Source: Thiohalomonas sp963783235
Lineage (GTDB): Bacteria; Pseudomonadota; Gammaproteobacteria; Thiohalomonadales; Thiohalomonadaceae
Length of the DNA: 64,000 bases
Direction: 5' to 3'
NCBI GenBank assembly: GCA_963783235.1
Contig: CAWAMN010000001.1
Location: 2,294,001-2,358,000, forward strand
The position numbers and the translations under genes are program-made. Every line of letters begins with the position of its first letter. The first letter of the stretch is position 1. Under the pieces are notes generated by a model, which saw nothing but the letters and a program-made list of their open reading frames with translations, had not been told where the DNA came from and did not search any database. Shown in pieces: positions 18,767 through 28,465 of the stretch.

Positions 18767-19399
18767 TATCAGCTGTTTTGCTCCCTCCCTGGACAGGTTT
18801 TTCCAGGGCAGCGGAACAATGCCCGGCACACGGCTTCGGTACTCTCGGTAGACGCGGCCGTGGTAGGCGATCAGTTTTCGCTCCTCGAGTTTGGAGCCGA
18901 TGAAAAGATAGAGGCTGACCATCACGGCGGTGGTGAAGATAAGGAGGTTCATGTCGCGGGTCCAGAGGATCACCAACCCGAGGAAATACCAGGGATGGCG
19001 GACCCAGCGATGCAGGGGCGAGATATAGAATCCCTCCTGGTCCTCGACGCGGCTTTCGTGCTCACGCCACTGTTGCGTGCCGAGGAACTCGGACATCGAG
19101 TAGTAACGCGTGGTCCAGGCGAAACTCACCAGAGCCGCCAGGGCGAGGCCGTTGGCAATCCAGGCGGCGATTCCCTCCCACCGCCACAGCCACGGGGCGG
19201 GATGCAGGAGCGTGATGCCCACCAGCGGCAGGATCAAAACTCCCGAAAGCAGGTTATAGAACAGGCGATAGCCGCGTACGGCACCGGGCCAGTGGCGGGC
19301 AACCCAGTGCTTGGCTTTCAGGGAAGCCAGCAGCGAGTGCAGGGCGAAGTAGGCGACCCAGCCCACCAGCAGGAGGGCAACAGCGGTTTCGGTTTGCAT
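18743..19399 (-). CDS. Isoprenylcysteine methyltransferase (ICMT/PEMT)-family membrane protein
   Basis: 218 residues with about five membrane helices. C-terminal part has the ICMT/phospholipid methyltransferase signature: RWVRHPWYFLGLVILW, later EERKLIAYHGRVYREYRSRV and PGIVP. Such enzymes methylate a membrane-bound acceptor with S-adenosylmethionine; the acceptor is unknown. The final codons are encoded inside a duplicated repeat block, so the original C-terminus may have been altered. An NnrU-like assignment is an alternative. Confidence 0.75.
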   Translation of the reverse strand: MQTETAVALLLVGWVAYFALHSLLASLKAKHWVARHWPGAVRGYRLFYNLLSGVLILPLVGITLLHPAPWLWRWEGIAAWIANGLALAALVSFAWTTRYYSMSEFLGTQQWREHESRVEDQEGFYISPLHRWVRHPWYFLGLVILWTRDMNLLIFTTAVMVSLYLFIGSKLEERKLIAYHGRVYREYRSRVPGIVPLPWKNLSREGAKQLIESAGRRD

Positions 19400-19466
19400 C
19401 CTTTCAGGCTACTACGAAGGCGCCGTTCTCGCGACGCCTCGGCACCATGGAAAGATCTGCCGCCGG

Positions 19467-20192
19467 CTAGCCGATACGCTCCAGCAGCCGCAAGGCATCC
19501 CAGGGCGCGTGGCCCTGGCTGTCGTTGTCGAAATAGACATGAACCTCGCGCCCCTCCTGGAGCCATTGGTGCGTATTGTCACCCCATTCATCGAGCTGGG
19601 CATCGCTATACCGCGAGGCGTAGGTGTGTTCGTGGCCGTGCAGTCGGACATACACCAGGTCGGTGGTCACCGCGTCCCATCTCGGCCAGTCGGCGGCGTC
19701 GGACTGACACACTGCGATCCGGTGCCGGGCGAGGCAGTCGGCAACCTCATCATCAAACCAGGTTTTGTCACGAAACTCGATGGCGTGGCGGACCGAAGGC
19801 CACTCCTCCAGGTTGTTCGTAAACTCCTCCAGGCGTTCCATCGATTTCTTAAGGCTTCGCGGAAGTTGCCAGACCACCGCCGCCAGCTTCTCCCCCATCG
19901 ACTGGGCCCGCTCCCTTTCCAAAACCACGGAGTCGGCACTGTTTTTAAGCTTCTTGTTATGGGTGACGAACCGATGACCCTTCATGGTGAAGCGAAAATC
20001 GGGGGGTGTTTGATCGTGCCATTTGTGGAACGTCTCCGGCGACTGGAGTCTGTAAAAGGTACCGTTGATCTCGATGCCGGTAAATTTTACGCCGCAATGT
20101 TTTAGCCAGCGGGTCTGGGGAATCCCCTGGTAGAAATCATCCTTCCAACCCTTGTAGTTCCAGCCGCTGGTACCGATGTAGGCTCGCGCCAT
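19467..20192 (-). CDS. DUF72 domain protein (YecE-like)
   Basis: 241 residues. Begins YIGTSGWNYKGWKDDFYQG, the family hallmark, followed by GIEINGTFYRLQSPETF, RFTMKGHRFVTH, QLPRSLKKSMERLEEF and IEFRDKTWFDDEV. The fold is a TIM-barrel-like domain of unknown function. It lies 3 bases downstream of a small gene on the same strand and is probably translated from a shared message. Confidence 0.88.
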   Translation of the reverse strand: MARAYIGTSGWNYKGWKDDFYQGIPQTRWLKHCGVKFTGIEINGTFYRLQSPETFHKWHDQTPPDFRFTMKGHRFVTHNKKLKNSADSVVLERERAQSMGEKLAAVVWQLPRSLKKSMERLEEFTNNLEEWPSVRHAIEFRDKTWFDDEVADCLARHRIAVCQSDAADWPRWDAVTTDLVYVRLHGHEHTYASRYSDAQLDEWGDNTHQWLQEGREVHVYFDNDSQGHAPWDALRLLERIG

Positions 20193-20195
20193 GCA

Positions 20196-20405
20196 TTAGC
20201 CTTCAGAGTCCTCGCCGGACCCTTTCAGCTCCGGGGAAAGCACGGCATCGATCTCCGCGGCCCGGCGTTTGTAACGGTCGGTGAAGCTGCCCGGAGAAGG
20301 GGCGATGTATTCCCGGTAGTTGAACCCGTTCTTTGCAATGTATTCCCGGTACTGCCGGTCCAGTTCAAGCCGTTCCTGTGTCAGCGCCTCTTTGTGATCA
20401 CTCAT
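20196..20405 (-). CDS. Hypothetical small charged protein (69 aa)
   Basis: Starts MSDHKEALTQERLELDRQY with GGGAGCAC upstream; an upstream Met nine codons earlier lies ahead of the ribosome site. Charged, helical N-terminus and two near-identical YREYIA segments (residues about 20 and 31), suggesting an internal duplication. No known domain. Precedes the DUF72 gene by three bases. Confidence 0.65.
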   Translation of the reverse strand: MSDHKEALTQERLELDRQYREYIAKNGFNYREYIAPSPGSFTDRYKRRAAEIDAVLSPELKGSGEDSEG

Positions 20406-20483
20406 CCCTGTGCTCCCGTCTCGGTTCTTCATTACAACTATGGAAAAAGTCGGGCCATTTGTCAGTACGGTAGACTGCTATCC

Positions 20484-21355
20484 ATGGAGTGGTTTCCTTT
20501 TGCCCTGCTGTCGGCCTTTGCGCTCGCCTCGGCCGACGCCGTTACCAAGCGATTCCTGTCCGGGTACTCCAGCCGTGAGCTGGTGCTGGTGCGCTTCGGG
20601 ATGGCGGGGCTGTTACTGGTGCCGGTGGCGATCCTCAACCCGCTCCCGGAAGTCCCACCGCTTTTCTGGGGCTGATTCTGGTGCTTATTCCCCTGGAGCT
20701 TGCCGCCATGTGGCTCTATATGACGGCCATTCGGGACGCACCGCTGCATCTGACCGTGCCCTACCTGGCGTTTACGCCGGTCTTCAATATCGCTACCGGT
20801 TGGCTGATGTTGGGGGAGACGATCTCCCCGAAGGGCGTTGCCGGCATTCTCTTGGTGGTGGCAGGCGCCTGGCTGCTCAACGTGCGCCGGGGCAATGGCT
20901 TCGGCGTGAGGGCCTGGCTGGCACCATTTCAAGCGATCTTTCTTGAACGCTGGTCGCGGATCATGCTGGGGGTCGCCCTCATTTACAGCGTCACTTCGGT
21001 TCTCGGCAAGGCGGCCATGGGATTTGCGGCACCGCTGAGTTTCGGGGCTTTCTATTTTGTGGTGCTCGGCAGCGTCGCCGTTGTATTGTTCGCCTTTCGA
21101 CAACCCTCACGGTTTGCGGTGCTGGTGCAACGGCCCGGCGTACACCTCCTGGTGGGTATCTTTATGGCGACCATGGTGCTGACGCACTTTTACGCCCTGG
21201 CAAGGGTCGAGGTGGCGTATATGGTCGCAGTCAAACGCACCAGCCTGCTGTTCGGCATCATCTACGGGGCCATTTGGTTCGGCGAACGCGGATTGGTGCG
21301 CCACCTGGCAGCGGGATCACTGATGGTGTCCGGGGTCGGCCTTATCCTGCTCTGA
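20484..21355 (+). CDS. EamA/DMT-family permease, frame-disrupted
   Basis: Starts MEWFPFALLSAFALASADAV at 20484. The frame stops after PPLFWG at 20675, and the rest (LILVLIPLELAAMWLYM to the end) continues in the next frame. One G missing from the run at 20668-20671 explains it. Rejoined, the protein is about 290 residues with ten helices in two EamA repeats (NIATGWLMLGETISPKG and LLFGIIYGAIWFGERG), a drug/metabolite exporter of unknown substrate. Its last 94 bases overlap the convergent CFA synthase gene. Confidence 0.8.
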
Positions 21356-22533
21356 GCCGCTTTTTCTTGAGCGTAGAGATAATCCCGGGTCAACGGTACG
21401 GCATCGAGGCGACGCGTCAGCTGAAAGTGAAAAACCGCCAAATCGCGGGCGTGAAACGCGGCCTCGCAGCTCGCCAGATAGAACGTCCACATGCGATAGA
21501 AGCGTTCTCCAAAACGTCTGATCACAGCGTCACACCGCTGCTCGAATCGGCATCGCCACTCCCGGAGGGTATGGGCGTAATGCAGGCGCCAGACCTCCAC
21601 ATCGGCGGTGATGAGGCCACCCGAGCCGGCCGCGCCTCCCATTTCAGACAGGGTGGGAATACGCCCCCCCGGGAAGATGTAGCGCTGGATCCAGGCGTTG
21701 CTGCCGCTCGGCCGAAAACAGCCGATGGAGTGAATCAGCGCCACGCCGTCCGGTGCCAGCAGGCGCCTCACCTGCTCGAAAAAGGTGCTGTAATGCGCGC
21801 GGCCCACATGCTCAAACATACCGACGCTCACGATGCGGTCATACTGACCGTCATGCTCCCGGTAATCCTGCAACTGGAACTGTACGGAGTCGGTAACGCC
21901 GCGTTCGCGGGCACGCTGCGTTGCCACTCGCCGCTGTTCGCCGGAGAGTGTCAGTCCGGTGACATTGACGCCGGCTTCCTCCGCCAGTCGTATCCCGAGA
22001 CCGCCCCAGCCGCTGCCGATGTCCAGTACCCGCTGTCCCGGCTCCAGGAGCAGTTTCTCGGCAATGTGCCGACACTTCGCCGCCTGGGCCGCCTCCAGAT
22101 CCATCTCCGGCCGCTCGAAATAGGCGCAGGAGTACTGGAGGTCGTCATCGAGAAAGGTGCGAAATAGCGCCTCGTCCAGCTCGTAGTGATGGGCGACATT
22201 ACGGCGGCTTCGGCCGATCCGGTTGGGATGCAGCCAGTCCACTAGCGAGGCGGCCCAGCGGGCGAATCGGCCGCTGGGCTGCGGAAAACTCTCCATCAGC
22301 ACAATCAGCAGCGAGGAGAGGTCTTCACTGCTCCAGGCCCCCTCCATGTAGGTCTCGCCGAGCGCAAGTTCCGGATCGCGAAGTATCCGACCGGGTGCAT
22401 GCCGGTCATGGAAGTGCCAGGAGAGGTGAGGTTTGCCCTTGCCGATCCGATGGCGGCCCCCCTCGGGGAGATGCACATCCAGAGTGCCGCGGCGCAGACG
22501 CTTTTCCAGTGCTCGAAGAAACAGTCGCTGCAT
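21262..22533 (-). CDS. cfa: Cyclopropane-fatty-acyl-phospholipid synthase
   Basis: 423 residues. Adds a methylene bridge from S-adenosylmethionine to unsaturated acyl chains of membrane lipids. SAM site VLDIGSGWGGLGIRLAEEAG, then TGLTLSGEQ, VSVGMFEHVG and FFEQVRRLLAPDG, all at family positions. N-terminal lipid-contact domain contains LGETYMEGAW. The start ATG overlaps the stop of the PEBP gene (TGATG), so the genes are coupled. The last 30 or so codons extend over the 3' end of the convergent permease gene and are poorly conserved in appearance. Confidence 0.92.
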   Translation of the reverse strand: MQRLFLRALEKRLRRGTLDVHLPEGGRHRIGKGKPHLSWHFHDRHAPGRILRDPELALGETYMEGAWSSEDLSSLLIVLMESFPQPSGRFARWAASLVDWLHPNRIGRSRRNVAHHYELDEALFRTFLDDDLQYSCAYFERPEMDLEAAQAAKCRHIAEKLLLEPGQRVLDIGSGWGGLGIRLAEEAGVNVTGLTLSGEQRRVATQRARERGVTDSVQFQLQDYREHDGQYDRIVSVGMFEHVGRAHYSTFFEQVRRLLAPDGVALIHSIGCFRPSGSNAWIQRYIFPGGRIPTLSEMGGAAGSGGLITADVEVWRLHYAHTLREWRCRFEQRCDAVIRRFGERFYRMWTFYLASCEAAFHARDLAVFHFQLTRRLDAVPLTRDYLYAQEKAAQSRIRPTPDTISDPAARWRTNPRSPNQMAP

Positions 22534-23003
22534 CAGTCCTTCCGCTGATAGTCGACCCTCAGTTCCCCATGGTCGAGCAGGTGCCCTTCCATGGCCCGCA
22601 TCAGTTCCTCACGCCCGGCGCCCTCCTCCAGGCAAAGCGGTTCATCGAGTGCGAAGATGTGGAATCGAAAATGCAAATTGCGCGAAGTCGTGCCCACCGG
22701 ACCGTCGTAGCCGACGTTGCCGATAGAATTACGCCCCTGCACAATGTCGGCCGGGAGTTTCGGGTCGCGCTTGTGTTTAAACCCTTCCGGCAGCCCCCGT
22801 CTCTCCGAGGGAATGCCATAAGCCAACCAGTGCACGTAACTTTCGCCGCTGGCGGGACCGAACTGCTCGAACACCACCGCCAGTTCGCGCGTCTTTTCCG
22901 GTAGATCATCCCACGCGATCGGTGGAGAGAGGTTCTCGCCGTTTTTGGTGTATCTGGAAGGCAGCTGTCCTCCCTCCGGGAATACCGGGCTATGAACACG
23001 CAT
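22533..23003 (-). CDS. YbhB/YbcL family (PEBP, Raf kinase inhibitor-like) protein
   Basis: 156 residues. Has the PEBP ligand-site pattern: FPEGGQLPSRYTKNGENLSP, then HWLAYGIP, NSIGNVGYDGPVG and HFRFHIFALD. Bacterial members are small cytoplasmic phosphatidylethanolamine-binding-type proteins without firm function. Lies between a DUF5335 gene (13-base gap) and cfa (1-base overlap). Confidence 0.88.
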   Translation of the reverse strand: MRVHSPVFPEGGQLPSRYTKNGENLSPPIAWDDLPEKTRELAVVFEQFGPASGESYVHWLAYGIPSERRGLPEGFKHKRDPKLPADIVQGRNSIGNVGYDGPVGTTSRNLHFRFHIFALDEPLCLEEGAGREELMRAMEGHLLDHGELRVDYQRKD

Positions 23004-23016
23004 CCTGCTCGGCCCG

Positions 23017-23352
23017 TTATGCCCTGGGCAGTTTCAGAGGTTCCCGCAGTTTGATGATCTGCTGGTGGCCCTCGGCGTCGGTGACCTCCACGTTGTGCAG
23101 ACCGTCCGACTCATACTGCACCTGAATCTGGCTCGGGTGCTGAATCATGTGATCGACCCGATCGGTAGCCACATTGAGCAGGTCGCTCTTGGGGTCGTAG
23201 GTAATGCCGATCAGCGGCAACCATTCCGACTCGGTTTGGCTGCCGATTCGAAGCCCCGTCGCCTCAACATAAACCTCTTGCTTGCGACTGATACGAGCCA
23301 GTTGGTCGAAATAGGGCTTCCATTGGGAGCTCTCCAGTTGTGCAGTAGCCAT
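23017..23352 (-). CDS. DUF5335 family protein
   Basis: 111 residues from MATAQLESSQWKPYFDQLAR; an upstream start at 23379 is less likely. Matches the DUF5335 pattern: a first helix ending in DxxAR, the strand WLPLIGITYDPKSDLL and DHMIQHPSQIQV. Soluble, function unknown. First secure gene of the DUF5335-PEBP-cfa operon. Confidence 0.75.
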   Translation of the reverse strand: MATAQLESSQWKPYFDQLARISRKQEVYVEATGLRIGSQTESEWLPLIGITYDPKSDLLNVATDRVDHMIQHPSQIQVQYESDGLHNVEVTDAEGHQQIIKLREPLKLPRA

Positions 23353-23412
23353 CGCGGTTCCCTCAATAATCCCGATCACTCTCTGGAGAGTTTCGCCCCT
23401 GCCGGCTGCTCG

Positions 23413-23553
23413 TCAAGGCAGCAATCCCATCGCCCGGAAAGCAGGGCGGGTTCTCCAGCCGAAGCCGAAAGGGTCCGACCAGCGCTCTTCCGGGGCTTGC
23501 AACGAATCCCCATGCATGAAGGGCTGAATATCCATTTCCGAAACGGTATCCAT
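23413..23553 (-). CDS. Possible small protein (46 aa)
   Basis: MDTVSEMDIQPFMHGDSLQA, then an acidic/aromatic tail. Preceded by AAGGGA seven bases before the ATG, and upstream of the DUF5335 gene on the same strand. No family recognised; too short for certainty. Confidence 0.38.
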   Translation of the reverse strand: MDTVSEMDIQPFMHGDSLQAPEERWSDPFGFGWRTRPAFRAMGLLP

Positions 23554-23662
23554 CCTGAGTCCCTTCTCCGCCGGGAGAAAGTCAGGATGAGGGGGCGCCA
23601 TGGCCATATTTCGGGCCAGGTATCTAGGCTAAACTGCGTAACTCATTCAACGGGAGGACAGG

Positions 23663-23962
23663 ATGAAGGCACTGGTCAATCTTCAGATTATCCCGATAGG
23701 GACGGACGTCTCGGTGTCCGAGTACATCGCCGCCTGCGGAACCGTCCTCAAAGAGGCGGGACTGAAAACGGAACTCCACGCCAACGGCACCAATATCGAA
23801 GGCGAGTGGGAGACGGTTTTCGACGCCATCAGGCGTTGCCACGAACGGGTGCACGAAATGGGTGCACCGCGTATTCAGACGCTCATCAGCGTCGGCACCC
23901 GAACCGATAAGCCGCAGTCGCTGAGCGATAAAGTGGAAAGCGTTCGGCGCCGCCTCGGCTGA
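23663..23962 (+). CDS. MTH1187 family thiamine-binding protein
   Basis: 99 residues starting MKALVNLQIIPIGTDVSVSE, with TELHANGTNIEGEW and a long helix DAIRRCHERVHEMG before QTLISVGTRTDK. This is the MTH1187/YkoF-like fold that binds thiamine or related small molecules. GGGAGGA precedes the ATG. Stands alone. Confidence 0.88.
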   Translation: MKALVNLQIIPIGTDVSVSEYIAACGTVLKEAGLKTELHANGTNIEGEWETVFDAIRRCHERVHEMGAPRIQTLISVGTRTDKPQSLSDKVESVRRRLG

Positions 23963-24034
23963 ACTTTTGCCACAGAGTCCGCATGTGGCCATTCACAAGG
24001 AAGCCTAATCAGATCGAGGGGGAATCGGTGAGGC

Positions 24035-27000
24035 TCACTTTGGTTCGTTTTCGCGCTCTTCCCTGGCCAGTCGCCGCGCCAGATAACTGCGAGGCCTGGT
24101 GTAGGGTGCGACGGCAGCGTAAAGGGTGGGGACAACAAAGAGCGTGAGCAGTGTCGAGAGCAGCATACCGCCGATCACGGTGATGCCGATGGTGGTGCGT
24201 CCCTCCGCGCCGGGGCCGGTGGCAAGGGCAAGGGGCAGGGCGCCGAAGATGGTCGCCACCGAAGTCATGAGGATGGGACGCAACCGCACCTCGCCGGCGC
24301 GAAGAGCCGACGTGCGGACGTCTTCACCCGCGTCGCGGATCTGGTTGGCGAAGTCCACCAGCAATATCCCGTTTTTGGCCACCAGACCGATAAGCAGCAC
24401 CAGTCCCACCTGGCCGAAAATATTGAAGCTGTCGCCCGCGAGCCAGAGTGCAAACAGGCCGCCGGTGAAGGCCAGCGGAACGGCCAGCATCATCACCAGC
24501 GGGTGCAGGAAACTCTCGAACTGGGCCGCGAGAATGAGATAGACGATCACCAGGGCCATCAGCATGACGAACAGCACGGCACTGCCCGCCTCCTGATAGT
24601 TCTCCGCCTGGCCTATCCAGCGAATACGCGCCTCTGGCGGCAGTGTTTCCGTCAAGGCCGTCTCCAGTCGATCAATGGCATCGCCGTACGCCGTGCCGGG
24701 GGCGAGGGAGGCGCTCAGGGTGACGGAGGGCGAGCGGTCGATGCGTTTGAGTGCGGTCGGCACGCCCATCTCGGTAATGGAGACGAAACTGCGCAACGGC
24801 ACCAGGCGGTCGTCGTCCGTACGCAGAAAAACATTCTTGATGTCCTCAGGCGTATCAGTGTCAGCGGGCTCCGCCTCCACCACCACTTCATAGATCTCCG
24901 ACTGCTCGATGTAGTCGGTGATATCCTCACCGCCGAAGAGGATCCCCAGCGTCTGCCCGATGGTGCGCGCATCGATGCCGAAGTCGGCAGCCTTTCGCCG
25001 GTCGATTCGCAATTGGAGCTGCGGCTGCAGCTGGTTATAGTCGAGCCGTGTATTCACCAGTGATGGCATCTGTTCGGCGCGCGAGAGGATCGCCTCGCCC
25101 CAGCGCGCGGCGGTGTCGTAATCCGGGCCACCGATGGCCACTTGCACCGGGGCCTCGAAACCACCCTGCCCCAGGGAGGGCGGATTGACGGCGAAGGCGC
25201 GCGCGCCGGGCAACATCATTAACTGCGGGAACAATTCACCCTGCAACCGTTGCTGAGGCGTCGTGCGTTCATCCCAATGCTTCAGGTCAACGATGATGAA
25301 GGCCTCGTTGACCGCACCCTGTCCCTCCCGTCCCGCGGCAACGATGCTGAGTACGTCATCGACAGGCCCCTCGCCGCGATAGTGATCGAGGATGCCTTCG
25401 ATACGATTCACCACCGCCTGCGTATACTGGATGCTGGCCCCTTCCGGCGCCTGCACGGGAATAATAATCGCACCCCGATCTTCGGTGGGAGCCAGTTCCC
25501 GCGGCAGGGCCTGGAACGCGAACCAGGCCAAAAGGCTGACGACAACGGCGACCGACACCACCAGAAAGGGCCGATCCACGGCGCCATTCAAAGTGCGACA
25601 GTAACCCCGCGAAAGATAGTCGGCAGCCTCACTGGAAGCCCGCGAAAGGCGATTGCTTCGTGCCCGGTTGGTGTCGGGACGTACCAGTTTGGAGGAGAGC
25701 ATGGCACCAAGGCTCAGCGCCACCAGACTGGAGAAACTCACTGCTGCGGCCAGGGCGATGCCGAATTCCGTAAACAACCGTCCTGTGTCGCCGGGAATGA
25801 AGGCAAGCGGCACAAAGACGGAGATCAGCACCAGGGTGGTGGCGATCACCGCAAAGGCGACCTGATTCGTGCCACGCACCGCCGCCAGCAGACGCGGCTC
25901 GCCCTCCTCGCTACGCCGATAGGCATTTTCCAGCACCACTATGGAGTCGTCCACGACCAGTCCGATGGCCAGCACCAGCGCGAGTAGAGTGAGCGTGTTG
26001 ATGGAGTAGTCGAGTGCCCAGAGCACGAGGAAACTGGCGATTAGCGAGACGGGGATGGTAGCGGCAGGGACCAGGGTCGTGCGCAGCGAGCGAAGCGCTA
26101 TAAAGATGACCGCCACCACCAGGGCCGCTGTGATGACCATGGTCTTCAGGACCTCGATAATCGAGCCTTCGATGAAAACCGCTTCGCTGTAGGCGATGGA
26201 GAGATTCACGCCCTCGGGCAGATTGTTCCGCAGTTGCTCCAGTCGGTTCTCCACCGCATCGGCCACGGTCAGCGTGTTGGATTTCGACTGCCGCACGATG
26301 CCCAAACCGACGGCGGCCTCCCCATTGACGGCTACCGCCGTTCGCGTCGTTTCCGGCCCTATCTCTACTCGCGCCACATCATCCAGCGTCACCTGGTAGT
26401 TACCGCTGTCGCGAATCACCAGTTGGCGGAAATCCTCCGGTGTCTCCATGCGGGTGATCGTGCGGATGGTGAATTCGCGCTGCTCCGACTCGACCCGGCC
26501 CGCCGGTAGTTCAAGATTCTCTTCGCGAAGGGCACCGGCGACATCGTTGACGGTCACATCCGCCGCCGCCATCGCCTGCACATCCAGCCAGATGCGCATC
26601 GCCTGTCGGCGCGAGCCGCCGACGATAACGCTCGCCACGCCCGGGACTACCGACAGCGGTTGAGCCAACCGATCCTCGGCGTAGCGGGTCAACTCCATCG
26701 CCGAACGTTCATTGGAGGTGAGGGTAATCCACATCACCGGCTGGGCGTCGGCCGATACCTTGGAGACTACCGGCTCCTCCACTTGCACCGGTAGATCGCG
26801 CCGGGCGCGGCCGAGTCGATCACGCACCTCGGCGGCCGAGGCATCGAGATTTTCGTCCAGCCGGAACTCGATGGAGATCTCCGAAACGGCATCCCGACTG
26901 GTGGAGGTGATTCTCTTAATACCCTGGATCCCGCTTATCTGCTCCTCGATCACCTCGGTCACTTCACGGTCCACCACTTCCGCCGAAGCGCCGGGATAGA

Positions 27001-27148
27001 CGGTGGTCACCGAAACGATGGGCGGGTCGATGTCGGGGTATTCACGCACGGGCAGTTGCTGGAGGGCGGCAATACCGGTGACTACCAGCAAGAGGCTGAT
27101 CACGGTCGCCAGGACCGGACGTTTGATACTGGCGGTGGATAGGATCAT
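24035..27148 (-). CDS. RND multidrug efflux permease, HAE1 family
   Basis: 1037 residues, the normal AcrB/MexB size. Starts MILSTASIKRPVLATVISLL, with the first membrane helix, porter-domain EQISGIQGIKRITST, the TM4 proton-relay motif GLVVDDSIVVLENAYR, and GLVAKNGILLVDFANQIRD in TM10. It is the inner-membrane proton antiporter of a tripartite pump. The start overlaps the adaptor gene stop by four bases. No TolC-type outer-membrane gene lies nearby, so it must borrow one. Substrate unknown. Confidence 0.93.
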   Translation of the reverse strand: MILSTASIKRPVLATVISLLLVVTGIAALQQLPVREYPDIDPPIVSVTTVYPGASAEVVDREVTEVIEEQISGIQGIKRITSTSRDAVSEISIEFRLDENLDASAAEVRDRLGRARRDLPVQVEEPVVSKVSADAQPVMWITLTSNERSAMELTRYAEDRLAQPLSVVPGVASVIVGGSRRQAMRIWLDVQAMAAADVTVNDVAGALREENLELPAGRVESEQREFTIRTITRMETPEDFRQLVIRDSGNYQVTLDDVARVEIGPETTRTAVAVNGEAAVGLGIVRQSKSNTLTVADAVENRLEQLRNNLPEGVNLSIAYSEAVFIEGSIIEVLKTMVITAALVVAVIFIALRSLRTTLVPAATIPVSLIASFLVLWALDYSINTLTLLALVLAIGLVVDDSIVVLENAYRRSEEGEPRLLAAVRGTNQVAFAVIATTLVLISVFVPLAFIPGDTGRLFTEFGIALAAAVSFSSLVALSLGAMLSSKLVRPDTNRARSNRLSRASSEAADYLSRGYCRTLNGAVDRPFLVVSVAVVVSLLAWFAFQALPRELAPTEDRGAIIIPVQAPEGASIQYTQAVVNRIEGILDHYRGEGPVDDVLSIVAAGREGQGAVNEAFIIVDLKHWDERTTPQQRLQGELFPQLMMLPGARAFAVNPPSLGQGGFEAPVQVAIGGPDYDTAARWGEAILSRAEQMPSLVNTRLDYNQLQPQLQLRIDRRKAADFGIDARTIGQTLGILFGGEDITDYIEQSEIYEVVVEAEPADTDTPEDIKNVFLRTDDDRLVPLRSFVSITEMGVPTALKRIDRSPSVTLSASLAPGTAYGDAIDRLETALTETLPPEARIRWIGQAENYQEAGSAVLFVMLMALVIVYLILAAQFESFLHPLVMMLAVPLAFTGGLFALWLAGDSFNIFGQVGLVLLIGLVAKNGILLVDFANQIRDAGEDVRTSALRAGEVRLRPILMTSVATIFGALPLALATGPGAEGRTTIGITVIGGMLLSTLLTLFVVPTLYAAVAPYTRPRSYLARRLAREERENEPK

Positions 27149-28239
27149 TGCGCCGCCGGAGGCGGGCCGCCCCGCGCTTCACCAGCCAGTTGCACGCGCT
27201 CCCCGGCCTGCACCGTCTGCACGCCACGGACCACCACCTGCGTTCCCACCTTCAGGCCTTCGAGAATCTCCGCCTCACCCGGGCGGCGCACGCCGATCTG
27301 AACCGGCCGACGCTCAACTCGCCGGTCCGCTCCCACGACGTAGACATAGCTGTTGCCAGCTTCAATGATCAGGGCCTCCTCGGGGACCAGCACGGCATCG
27401 GGATGAACCTCCACGACGGTTTCCACGGCGGCGAAGACTCCCGGTTTCAGCTTCTCCCCGGAGCTCTCGAGTGTGCCCTCCACGGCCACCGAACGGGTTT
27501 CGGGATCGACGGTGTTGTCGATTCGTGCCACACGCCCTCGAAAGCGCGTACCGAAGCCCCGCGCTTCCACCTCGATGGGCAAACCGGGTTGCAGTTGTGT
27601 CAATAATTCCGAGGGGAGTTCGTACTGCACCTTGAGGGCATTCGTGGTCGCCAGCGTAGTAATGACTGTCCCGGGCTGAACCAGGGCCCCCGGACTCACT
27701 TCACGCAGGCCGATCTCCCCGGCGAACGGTGCCGTGATCCGCTGGTCCTCCAGTGCCGCTTCGGCCTCCGCGACCCGCGCCCTTGCCGTGGCCAGCCGGG
27801 CTTCCGCTTCGTCGAGTTGAGCCGGAGAGACCGCCACCCCCGACTCCAGTCCCCGAAGGCGGGTGAGCTGTCGTGTCGCGTCGCGCAGCTCTGCCTGCGC
27901 AACGTCCATGGCGGCCCGCTGCCTGTCAGCGTCGAGCGCGACCAAAAGCTGCCCGCTTTCGACCCATTCACCCTCCGCAAAGCGGATTTCGGCGACCTTC
28001 CCGGTGACTTGCGAGGTGACATCAATGCGTTCCAAGGCCTCAATACTGCCGATGGCGCGTACGCTCACCTCGACCCGATCACGCCGGGCCTCGGCCACCT
28101 CGACTACCGGCGGCGGCCGCTGCATACCGCCAGGCGGTCCCCCGCCCTCGGCCGGGCCTCGGGTCGACAGCAGCCAGGCCGCGATCAATACAACGACCGT
28201 AAGGCCCGCAGCAGTCCATGCCTTCGCCTTGCTCCTCAT
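27145..28239 (-). CDS. RND efflux periplasmic adaptor (membrane fusion protein)
   Basis: 364 residues with an N-terminal hydrophobic anchor (residues about 9-25) followed by a Gly/Pro-rich linker. Lipoyl halves VTGKVAEIRFAEGEWV and ITAPFAGEIGLREVSPGALV flank a helical hairpin, and a beta-barrel and membrane-proximal domain follow (PEEALIIEAGNSYVYVV). Links the pump downstream to an outer-membrane channel. First gene of the two-gene efflux operon; no regulator adjoins it. Confidence 0.92.
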   Translation of the reverse strand: MRSKAKAWTAAGLTVVVLIAAWLLSTRGPAEGGGPPGGMQRPPPVVEVAEARRDRVEVSVRAIGSIEALERIDVTSQVTGKVAEIRFAEGEWVESGQLLVALDADRQRAAMDVAQAELRDATRQLTRLRGLESGVAVSPAQLDEAEARLATARARVAEAEAALEDQRITAPFAGEIGLREVSPGALVQPGTVITTLATTNALKVQYELPSELLTQLQPGLPIEVEARGFGTRFRGRVARIDNTVDPETRSVAVEGTLESSGEKLKPGVFAAVETVVEVHPDAVLVPEEALIIEAGNSYVYVVGADRRVERRPVQIGVRRPGEAEILEGLKVGTQVVVRGVQTVQAGERVQLAGEARGGPPPAAQ

Positions 28240-28465
28240 CCGGCATCTCTCAGGGGATTCCTTCTCAGTGAAGATGCCTGCGGAAATCCGATCAAGCCGC
28301 TCCCTTGGCCCGTTTCGACCTTTTGCCCTTGGATCTCGGTACCTTGACCCGCACTCTCTTCCACACGGCTAGACTTTCCGTAACCGAACCTTCACGCCGC
28401 AGAGGGACAGATCGGACGCCTCGGTGTCACAGCCCTTTGCGGCACCCCGAAACCGGAGGCTGTCC

